DNA of 43,907 nt from Calcarisporiella thermophila CBS 279.70. Its lineage: Eukaryota; Calcarisporiellomycota. Position numbers and translations under genes: made by a program. The stretch covers positions 508,426 through 552,332 of the forward strand of contig NW_027192212.1 of assembly GCF_041956535.1 (NCBI RefSeq), read 5' to 3'. Shown here piece after piece: positions 10,201 to 19,689 of the stretch. The notes under the pieces were generated by a model. The model searched no databases. It saw only the letters and a program-made list of their open reading frames with translations, and was not told the origin of the DNA. The first letter of the stretch is position 1, and each line of letters begins with the position of its first letter.

Positions 10201-11769
10201 ATCAAGGCCCCAAAGGGGCCGGATGGTTACTGGGTCCCGATTCTCTCGAACCCGGATATCATCGTCAAATATTCAGAAAATGTCGTCGACACGTTGCATA
10301 AAAAGAATTTGCTCCTTCTCGGGGAGGATCGATACCTGACAACACTGATGCTGAGCACTTTTCCAAAGAGGAAGATGATATTCGTGCCGCAGGCCGTGTG
10401 CAAAACGGTGGTTCCCGATGAGTTCATGGTGTTGCTCTCGCAGCGGAGAAGATGGATCAATTCCACGGTACACAATTTGATGGAGCTGGTGCTTGTTCGG
10501 GATTTGTGCGGCACCTTTTGCTTTTCCATGCAGTTCATCGTGTTCATGGAGTTGATGGGAACCATTGTGTTGCCAGCAGCGATCTGCTTCACACTCTACC
10601 TGATCATTGCCACCATCATCAGTCCCCAGTCGATCATTTCCTTGGTTCTCTTAGCGCTGGTGTTGGGTCTACCTGCGGTGCTGATCGTGATGACTTCACG
10701 AAAGATCGTCTATGTTGTAAGTATTTCTTGAAATATTCACCGTGTCTCTCAATATCTCATAAGATAAAATCTTTTTTTTTTTCGTTTTTCTTTTCCAAAG
10801 GGCTGGATGCTTATTTACCTGATCTCTCTCCCGATTTGGAATTTCGTACTACCTGTCTACGCATTCTGGCATTTCGACGATTTTTCCTGGGGTCAAACCC
10901 GCATGGTAGAGGGGGAAAAGAAGGGGGCTGGTCATGGCGAAGGCGAAGGCGAATTCGACTCGAGTAGGATCGTGATGAAGCGATGGGTGGAGTTTGAGCG
11001 AGAGCGGCGGGGGTTAAGTGTGGCTGGCGGCGTCATGGGGGTTGGAAACTCATCTAGCGGCACTTCGACACCTGTGCCACCGTCACACCGAATGTTTGGC
11101 ACCGAGAGGATGGGGAGTTCGATGTCTCTACCGCAATATCATCAGCACCATGTTCTGAGGCGTTCCTTCATTGGGACTGACGAATTCCCGGATTTGCGGG
11201 AGGAGCCTTTCAAGCCAGAGATTGGCGGCATTGGTGAGGAGCAGGAGTGGGGTGGCCACTCAATGCAAGGCCAAGCTCACTCCTTGAGCGAGGAAGGAGG
11301 AGAGGAGATGCCGATGCTCGAGCTTCCGCCCGCCCCTCCCCCTCACGCTTATTTGGAATCAGGACAGCTGCAGCCGACACCGCAAGAGCTTAAGGCGAGT
11401 TCAACCAGCCCATCGCTTAAAACGCATGTAACGGGTACTGAAGGGGAATGCTCTGATGCCGGAACTGCCCACGCAGACAGCGAAACACTTTTATCCGAAT
11501 CATGGGACTACTCCACTTCGGCACCACCTTCATCACATGTAGCCGCCACGGAAGCGGACATTCCACAGCCTCCCCCCCACATGTATCCATTGCCGCGCCA
11601 GGAACACCAGGAATCTCCACCCGGGCTCGCTATTCCAACTGAAATGGATGCAGCGCGCGAGAGACACCATTTGCACTTATTCAATACCCCTCGACCGAAT
11701 TCGACAAGAATGTCGAGTCAGACTAGCCTCGATCGAGTTAGCGAAGGCACACACCCTTCTCAGCCTTAA
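7256..11769 (+). CDS. CHS: Chitin synthase, class IV (division 2)
   Basis: Six exons (7256-8247, 8350-8638, 8730-9797, 9886-10024, 10106-10716, 10801-11769) give 1355 aa. The enzyme is a plasma-membrane family 2 glycosyltransferase that extends chitin from UDP-GlcNAc. The N-terminal 115 residues are basic and probably cytosolic. Membrane segments lie near residues 120-140, 156-176 ([19 protein letters not shown]) and 405-435. The catalytic domain starts about residue 605 ([20 protein letters not shown]) and contains VDADT (about 785), LPGCFSMYR (about 852), EDRYLTT (about 903) and QRRRWINST (about 942). Two or three more membrane segments and FSWGQTR (about 1058) follow. All class IV landmarks are intact. 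The last 290 residues are a low-complexity Pro/Glu/His/Ser tail. There is no myosin motor, so class V/VII is excluded. Confidence 0.96.
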
Positions 11770-12510
11770 TTTCATCCCCGCATTTAATTTACTCATGCAT
11801 CAGTTTATATATATTTATTGATCATTTCTAGTTTCCTTCACTACCACGAGCCATCTTGATTCACCCTCAGGCATACACTTTATTTTTCACTATTCACATC
11901 TAGATATACAAAAATTTTTGCTTGTCTGCTTTTTCTTTATTTTTATTTTAGACGGTTTACTCTTTTTTCCATTGCTTAAAATATTTCTATTTCCAAGGCA
12001 CTGTTATCACAACACTTCCTAGTTAAATCCACTTTGACCCAGTAAATAATATACACTTCAATTAGACAAGCTAGTTGCCTACCAACCTTATGCGGAGCCG
12101 AATGAGAAAAATTGGCCTCTGCGCAGGTGAAGCATGAAGAGCCAGGATTGAGGGGCGGATGTCAAGCATGCAGGCACAGAAAGGCAGTGGTATCCCTAGG
12201 AAATATCATTTGGTGATGCCTAAATCGCCTCTCTGTAGGATATAACAAACCATGACATGCTTTTGGGAACAAACATTCTGAACAACCCACTGATAACTTA
12301 CAGTTATAATGATGTATCTTTACCTTCGAGTCCAAATTAGGGAGAATCACTGTGGGATATCTATTAGTACTCAAATCACTCTTCCTCCTACCAAAGGAAA
12401 TTTGCAACCTTTTCCTGGGCAAGTTTTCCACTTATGGAGGACTGCGCCACATCCACGCGTTTCTCCTACATCTAGGCCACTTTGATAATCATTTACAATC
12501 ATACTTCATC
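11770..12510. other. Intergenic region between chitin synthase and MED7
   Basis: AT-rich 3' flank of the chitin synthase gene followed by the MED7 promoter. No gene is supported; the small minus-strand frame at 12162-12431 has no recognisable content. Confidence 0.5.
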
Positions 12511-13528
12511 ATGGACCATATCAAGAGCGCTTGGCCTTCGCCGCCGGATTACTACAAGCGCTACACAAATGACGCGATACTTTTGCTCCGCTCTTCCTCT
12601 CCATCCGCCTCTCGCTCTTCTCCCACCTCAGAATCCTCCGCAAAGGCATCTGCCATCGATCTCGACTCCTTACGACCTCCTCCGCCGCCTCCCCCCACTG
12701 GAAGCTACCAGCTCTTCGGAGCAACATGGCCGGTTGAAGATAAAATATTAGGTCTAAAGGATATGAACGTAAAACAGCTTTACCCAGACGGAGCAATAGG
12801 TAATAATGCATTGATTCTTTAGATTTCTTTTAATTCAATTTTCATAGGAAAAATTAGATTGACTTTATGTGCTGTACGTCTTCTGTAGATCGTGTCAAGG
12901 AATTAAAAAAGCTCAATCATTCTCTCCTGCTCTGTTTTTTGGAGTTGGTAGATATTTTAATAATGTCCCCTAGCCAGGTAAATGGAAATATTATCTACTG
13001 TAGGAGAGAATGTATCTCAACATAGGATTTTTTTTTTGCGCATCTTAGCACAAAGAAAAGATCGATAACATGAATTTGATTCTGATTAACATGTACCATT
13101 TATTAAATGAATACCGTCCGCACCAGGCAAGTGGCCTATCTACTTTCCCTGCAATTTAGTGGCCCTAATCTTCTTGGATTGGATGGATAGGCGAGGGAGA
13201 CGCTCCGAATGATGTTGGAAGACCAGGTGGAGAAAAAGAGAAAGGCCACTGAGGAGGTGAATAGATTGTGCGATGATATTGAGACGACATTGGCTAAAAT
13301 TACTAGCTCACTACGTGGTGATGACGGAGAAAGTGTAAGCAAAAACCAAGGGCTATATATCCGATGTGATTATTGACTTCTCTACCATTTCCGTAATTTA
13401 TTTAATATAATTCAAAATAGTCGGTGGAGGAGAAGACTCCCGCAGAGGATGCGATGGTGGTGGAGGCCATGGTCACAGAGGATGAGGGAAAGAAACGGTT
13501 GCTAGAGCTAGTGGACCAAATCACATAA
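12511..13528 (+). CDS. MED7: Mediator complex subunit 7
   Basis: Five exons (12511-12799, 12889-12977, 13049-13126, 13191-13334, 13421-13528) give 235 aa. MED7 is a core subunit of the Mediator middle module, which links activators to RNA polymerase II. The N-terminus carries SAWPSPPDYYKRYT and, after a Ser/Pro stretch, GSYQLFGATWP, the segments that contact the module. The helical core follows: KKLNHSLLLCFLELVDIL, then INMYHLLNEYRPHQ joined to ARETLRMMLEDQ. The C-terminus is a coiled coil. The join between RPHQ and ARETL uses a GC-AG intron and reproduces the conserved RPHQARETL of the family. The start is the only ATG placing the conserved motif near residue 8. Confidence 0.93.
13127..13190 (+). 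other. GC-AG intron in MED7
   Basis: The donor reads CAG then GCAAGT, a classical GC donor with otherwise perfect U1 complementarity. The acceptor is TAG. Protein conservation across the join fixes the boundary. All other introns modelled in the window use GT. Confidence 0.85.
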
Positions 13529-13702
13529 AGTTTTTAGATTATTCATTTCCAAGCGTATATTAATGCATACTTAATAATTTTGTAATAAAAAAAAAAGTTA
13601 AAAACAGCATGATACAGTTCGGAAGATATCTAATATTACTTGTGATGAGAGCATTCTATTAAATAGTAAGAGAATTCGTATAGTTCTCGGGTGACACCTC
13701 CA

Positions 13703-14692
13703 CTAGAAATCGACGAGCAACGGCTCCAATCCTTGTTTTGTATACTCGGCAAGCTCTTCCTCATGATTACCATTTATCATTCGCACCACTTGCTTCCCTA
13801 GCGCAATTGCTTCCAAGACCCAACGAACATTGGATGAAAGAATTTCCCCCTTGGCAGGTGCAATTCGAAGCTCCCCAGTTGCTATCGGGAAGAGTATCGG
13901 GTTGGTGCTCCGATCAGCGACCACCAGATCTGCTTCTTCAATATGTTTTTTAGCCTTGGATGATACTTCGTTGCTTGCTGTATTCACTAATATAATTTTC
14001 CCCAGCACTTTTTCCCCTGTTACCCTCTTGTTAAGAATGGAGCTGGCAGAGGGGATTTCGTCCCGTTGAAAATATTCCATAAGCTGCTCAATAGTTTCCT
14101 CATTCAATTCTCTCAACTCCTCTAGAGTCCAAGACTCGCAAAACTTCGACATCCAGCCCATCCGTTTAGACACTGATTCGTGCGATCCGTCTGTCTCTCG
14201 CACCCGGGCCCTCAACTGTCCTACTTTGGTGATAGCGTCGCCAAGTCCTAAAGGAAGAGAGGAAGCAATTCGCCGGCGAATAAGCGACGCGAGTTTTGGG
14301 CCTTGCCCATCGGTGCTAACTGCTATTTGAAGTGGTCCATCTCGATGAATAGAAGCAAAATAAAAGTCGCACATTGGCGGGATATCAGCGACGTTAACTG
14401 GTATTTTCTTTTCCCGACACAAATCGCAGATTCGCTGAGACTCAACGTGGTCATCTATAGCTGTTAAGCACATATCCATGCCGTCTAGATCCGAGTCTTG
14501 GAAGGGCCGATCTCGGTAGGTGACTTGCTGTGATGTTATGTAAGCACGCACTTGTTCGTTGAGACCGGACGACGGACAGACAACGGTAATCCTCGCTCCA
14601 GCATGAAGTGAATTGGCAATGCGGAGGGAGGCCACTTCGCCACCGCCAACAATGAGGACATTGCGATCTTTAAGGCGCCAAGAAATTAGCAT
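13703..14692 (-). CDS. MET8: Siroheme synthase (precorrin-2 dehydrogenase/ferrochelatase) with truncated methyltransferase-like tail
   Basis: A single exon encodes 329 aa. Met8 oxidises precorrin-2 with NAD+ and inserts iron to make siroheme for sulfite reductase. The Rossmann motif is VGGGEVASLR (residues 15-24). The Met8 signature CDFYFASIHRDGPLQIAVST (108-127) is followed by GPKLASLIRRRI, and the helical dimerisation region runs to about residue 215. The extra 100 residues from GKIILVNTAS (231) to the end follow the first half of uroporphyrinogen-III methyltransferase: ADLVVADR matches its ADVVVYDR segment, and GKQVVRMINGNHEEELAEY matches its GKxVVRLKGGDP region. The SAM-binding glycine loop is lost and the second half is missing. 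The dehydrogenase part looks functional; the tail is probably not catalytic. Confidence 0.92.
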   Translation of the reverse strand: MLISWRLKDRNVLIVGGGEVASLRIANSLHAGARITVVCPSSGLNEQVRAYITSQQVTYRDRPFQDSDLDGMDMCLTAIDDHVESQRICDLCREKKIPVNVADIPPMCDFYFASIHRDGPLQIAVSTDGQGPKLASLIRRRIASSLPLGLGDAITKVGQLRARVRETDGSHESVSKRMGWMSKFCESWTLEELRELNEETIEQLMEYFQRDEIPSASSILNKRVTGEKVLGKIILVNTASNEVSSKAKKHIEEADLVVADRSTNPILFPIATGELRIAPAKGEILSSNVRWVLEAIALGKQVVRMINGNHEEELAEYTKQGLEPLLVDF

Positions 14693-14921
14693 TTACGGTG
14701 AGAATTTCTTTTGGCGATCGATTTTTCTTTAGGCCCAAGATAACGTGTGTTTTCGGGAGATAAAGTATGGATGTTGTGGCGGAGTGCCTGATTTTTCTAG
14801 AAGACAAGAAAAAGGGGAGAGCCACTAATCGATATTTCCAACTCAGACTGCGCAACCGCTTCATAAAGTTTGCTTATTTTCCTGTGTTTCTCCTCCGTAG
14901 TAGGTTTATTATACACATAAC
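14693..14921. promoter_or_regulatory. Bidirectional promoter between MET8 and the C2/MUN gene
   Basis: Only 229 bp separate the two divergent start codons. No TATA box is obvious. Both genes must draw their core promoter from this stretch or from each other's first exon. Confidence 0.4.
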
Positions 14922-17900
14922 ATGGCGGACATGCAATCGCGTTTTATGGAGAATGTCGGCCATAGACACGCACCGATCGACCAGCGTTCCCTTTACGACT
15001 ATGCACTTCGATGCGCCATTCTTACATCATGGGAAGAAATTAAAGCCCCAATCCCAACAGTCGCAGACACTTCTGCATCAACACCGGCAGGGCCAGAAAA
15101 CAAACATCGCTTCAGCTCACAACTTGGGCTCGACCAAATTCAACGTCTCAGCATGAACTTAACACAACTCGATTTCAACCTCGCCGAGAACAAGGATGTC
15201 ACTCTAACACGCGATCTGATTAGGGGATTACTACGTCGTATTCAGGCCATCGTCAAGGGAAGAGAAGCATCAATGAACTACAAGGATCCAATTTTTAAAA
15301 CAGCGCTTTCTCTGTACGAAGAGCCGCTCCGAATGCTCAAACACAATCGAATTCCGCAGTCAGTCGAAGAATTAATTCTTGGTTTCGCTCGTATATCCAA
15401 GGTTGAACTTCAAAAAGCCAGTCCCACGGCAATGCAGCAAGGACGAAGAGTTGAAACCTGGCAAGAGAGGTTAAATGAACATACCGCTTTATTTGCAGGG
15501 CTCGTGCGGGAAGTACTGACAACAGAATGCCCGAAGGCCTCTGAAGAAATTGTTGGTAGAGTTAACTCATTCATCAGAGCTGGATCGACAAGAAGCCGCC
15601 CGCACTCTGCCCTTGGAACTGTTTCAGCATCAGGGAATGGGAGTGGGGTAGCTGCGGGAGTAGGGGATAGAGCCAAAGAGCTGATAGATGTTCCACTCAT
15701 TAAACATGTGCAATCGCTATTCCAGGTGCCCAACAGAGAACATTCTGAAAAAGTGCGGAAACTAAGTCTCATATGTTCCGAAAAGGTAGAGAAACCTTTA
15801 GACTGGTTGAATTCATGTTAATTAAACGCTTTTTTACCTTTTGCTCTTTAGGCAGCACTCGACGACATTATGAGGTGTATTGACTATTTTCAACAGGGGG
15901 GCTCGTTTCCTTACACGCGCCGAGATTTCGTCAATGAATCGGCGTACAAAACGTGGCGAAACCGCGAAATGCAGCAGCTAAATGGTCTTTCCAAGGCCCT
16001 CCAGCTTAAGCAGCTCAATTCCATAAAATCCCCGCAAGATCTTCAGCTCGCCGTTGCCAACCAATCTCAATCTACTTCGCCTCCATCAGGGTCGGCATTC
16101 ACTTTTGTTCCCTCCGACCCAAGGGGGTATTTCCGCTTCCTTGTCAATTTTTGCCTCGAATATGAGCTACAGATGCGCGGACCAGAGGATCTCATTAAGG
16201 GAAAAGTATTTTCTCCACTGAATGATACGCTGATGCGGGAATGTGTTGTGCGATGGAGGCTGTCTCCTTATTATCGAACGGTCTTGCTCTTGGAACTGAT
16301 TATAAGTAGATATAACGGGGGGCAGTTGGCATTCGATCATGTTAAGGATGCATTCACAGGACTCCTCAGAGTTTTAAAGGAAATAGAAGTGACTGAGTGG
16401 GCAGTCAATGATGTATGTTACACTTTCTTTAAGCTATTATATTCCTTAGCTCACAGTATATTAAATATTTCTCATCGTTAGAGGGGCCACCTATTACGGG
16501 TGCTCGAAACCCTGAACAGATCCCTGGTTGAACAACTAGGACATGCATTGAGCGAGTATTATGCAATCAATCCGGAGTGGATACATGAACTTGATCGATT
16601 TATTGAACGTGTGTACGAAATACCTATTTTCCAAGCCGAGTATTCTGATCCGTCCATTTTCTTCAATAACGAGTTGCTATCGAACCTTGAAGTATTTACA
16701 TGTCTCGCTTACTGATGTTGTGCTTTTTAAGTTGACTTTTACTTTTTTTTTTGGATAGGCCGCTGCCGTAAAAAGATATCACGATATCAATGCAAAAATC
16801 GCAAAAGCGGGATGTGGGAATGAGATTGAGGAACTGGAGCTGCTCTCGGACCGCTTGACAAACGAATACCAGATATTGGCAAAACGTTTCCCTCAGCCGA
16901 TCACGCATGGGTATGTTTGCCAGCATAGTCGTGTTTTGGTTTCTACGTACTGACGTTGTTTTGTTTTCAAAGAAATATATCAATCCCAAGTATCGTAATG
17001 GGACGGCAAATGGTGTTATTTATATTACAGATGGAAAATTTGGCGCATTTGTCCGGAGAGGATATTCCAACAGACCTGGTGTTTGACCTCTACCAGAAAG
17101 TACTATTACTTAGAGACATATATCAAGCGAATTGTCCCGGGTAAGCTGAAGAACTTTTAAGGCAGGTTTTTTACACTACTTGTGCTGACATTTTGCTTGA
17201 TATTCAAGTATGGAAGGAGCACAATTCAAGCTTGAACCCTGGTTTTATCCTTATGTGAAGCAATATCTACTGACCACGGACGAAAAAACTAAGGAATGGG
17301 TGCAGAATGCTATAAATCAGGACAACGTCAGTTTGACTATTGTTTCGTAATTTGATTATTATATATTGACTTTATATATTAGTTCAAGCCGGTGAGCGAA
17401 AACGTGGACCATTCATCGTCTGTCGTGGACCTTTTCGACTCATTCAATCAGGCGGTGGACTTTATTCAGAGGCTACAATGGCCGAATGAATTGCAGCTCG
17501 CGCGATTTATGACCCAACTTTCAAAGGTATATAGTTAGACTGCTTTCATGCGCCGTAAAGTTTGTAGTATTAAACGAACAATGCATTAGACAATATGCCG
17601 CTCCATCGATCGATATTGTGAGAGCATGGAGCATCTCTTCTTCGAGGAGATGATGCAATATCCCGCAGACAAGGTGGAAAAGCGGCGCGGGTCGAGCCAA
17701 GGACTGTGGTTTACACGCGCAAAGAATAAAAATGGATCAGGGGGTCGTACGGGCGACGCATTTAATTTTACTTTAGAGGTATGGCCAGAGGGCAATATTA
17801 TGTGCTGAAACTAAAATATTAATACAGGAACTCTTTGATTTTAGTCCTGTGTCAAGCTCAACAATATAGAAGCCACCCGTATCCGACTTGATCAACTCTA

Positions 17901-19374
17901 TCAGCTCATGGATGTGGATTCTGTCGCCTCGCTTCTACAATCAAATGGGCCCCCTGTCCCATCCAAAGATACGGTCTCACCTATGGGACGTCATCTTTTT
18001 TCAATTAAAATTGTCGCCGCAGAAGATATCAAACCTATGGACAAAAATGGTCTATCAGATCCTTATGTTGTTCTCCGCATCAATGACAGCGTAGTTGCGC
18101 GAACCCGTACTATCTATGAAACTCTCAATCCAAGATGGGATCAGACCTTCGATTTGTCCGTGGATGGGGTGGGCAATTTGATAGTTGAAGTGTGGGATGA
18201 GGATATTGTTGGAAAGAATGAGATTGCAGGCAAAGGGCTCCTTGTATTGGGACCGGATAATCGGTTTAGCGATTTTCAGGTGCACGAAATTAGCCTGCCG
18301 CTAGATACGCAGGGCAAAATTTTGTTGAGGGTTAGCATGGAGGGGGAGAGGGACGAGATATTGTTTTGGTTTGGCAAGGCGTTCAGGAGGTTGAAGCGGA
18401 CCGAGACTGATATGGCTTCTTACATTGTCGAAAAGGTTCCATATCTCTAAATGGACTTGGTGTTAATTCGATATTCTAACTTTTAACTGATCTTCCCTTT
18501 TGTCTTTTACTAGATGTCCAGTGTTATCAACTCGTGTCTCTCGCGCTCTACCATTTCGAAGCTGGTCAAGCCCGAGAAGCGTCTCTCCATCTTTTCCTCC
18601 AAAAACTCCGCCTCCTCCGCCTCCTTTTCCTCATCCCTTGCAGACATATCCATTGCAGAATGCGAGGCTGCACTCAACCCTCTTGTTGAATATTTCGAGC
18701 GAAACCTTAAGACTCTAAACGATTCGCTCTCGATGAACATGATGACGCTTGTGCTAATCAGACTTTGGAAAGAGGTACTTGCGCGACTAGAAGGATTACT
18801 TATCCCGCCTCTTGCAGATACTTCTTCGGGAATGCGCCTCTTAGGAGACACCGAGGTTGTGGTTGTAATCAAATGGTTAGAACTATTGAAGTTGTACTTC
18901 AATGGTGGAGAGGAAGGAAATGCAGTCCCTATTGAGCGACTTGAAACCACGAAGTATCGAGATCTAATCCAAATCCCTCAGTACTATGATCGTGACCCGG
19001 AAACGTTGATGACCGACTATATACGATTAACACAGGTGCAAGGGGGGCGGAGACAGGCTATTCAGCGCCAGAAATCCGTCGCAATGAGCCACAATCTGGG
19101 CTCAATAAGAAAAAGAAAAATGGAACGCCGACATATAGCGGAGGAAGCAGGAATGAACCCCGAGGTTGTGCTGAGGATTTTGAGAATGCATGCGAGTGGG
19201 AACAAGCGGGTGAAGGAGTTTTTGAGGGAGCAGATGGCACTGAGAAATAAAAACATGCGTTTGGAGGGCGAAAGCATGGTCGCGCTGCCAACGGAGGATA
19301 TGGGTATAGGGCCTACTTCAGCGGGACGCCGAGACTTACCACCTCTTCCAACTAGCATGGCAGTAAGTTATTGA
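14922..19374 (+). CDS. Munc13-like protein with C2 domain inside the MUN region (Git1/Ync13 family)
   Basis: Ten exons (14922-15785, 15852-16412, 16482-16691, 16759-16910, 16973-17140, 17209-17326, 17383-17526, 17590-17778, 17845-18435, 18514-19374) give about 1285 aa. Fission-yeast relatives act at the plasma membrane in cAMP signalling (Git1) or in balancing exo- and endocytosis (Ync13). The N-terminal 270 residues are helical. MUN-type helices run from about 290 to 800, then a C2 domain (about 851-960: LFSIKIVAAEDIKPMDKNG, then SDPYVVLRIND and VWDED). More MUN helices follow to about 1100, and a basic tail ends with RRDLPPLPTS. C2 calcium-binding acidic residues (D in MDKNG and SDPY, WDED) are present, so calcium or phospholipid binding is plausible. 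Two points are unsure: the exon 9 donor (GTTCCA) and the C-terminus, where a perfect GTAAGT donor (19363) precedes the in-frame stop. Confidence 0.85.
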
Positions 19375-19689
19375 CAACTCATTTCATTTGTGTTCTCCTC
19401 TTTTATAATGGACTTTATGCATTCAATCATTTTTACCACACTATTGTTTAATATATCTCTCCCTTAGTATTTATTTAACCGTGCCGTTTGTTATTTTCTT
19501 CTGTTTCCCCCCCAAATTATATTCTTTCATTGAAATTCGAGCTTGTATGCAAAAATTAGTGCTACCAAAAATTGGTGAAATCAGCGTGAGATTCAGAATT
19601 CAGATCAAATCCAAGACTCCAATTCTCTTATTGTTCTTAGCATTTCTTTTAAGATCTACCGACCAAAGCCAAATAAGCTAAAATCGGGC
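19375..19689. other. Region between the C2/MUN gene and the TM9 gene
   Basis: It may hold a last short exon of the upstream gene (acceptor TAG near 19469, 21 codons to a TGA), otherwise the TM9 promoter and leader. The possible exon is not similar to anything I know. Confidence 0.3.

Noticed and set aside
13703-14692. Bacterial transfer of MET8, suspected from the single exon
   Set aside because: Composition matches the neighbours, the Met8 core is of fungal type and other native genes here (uL6m) also lack introns.
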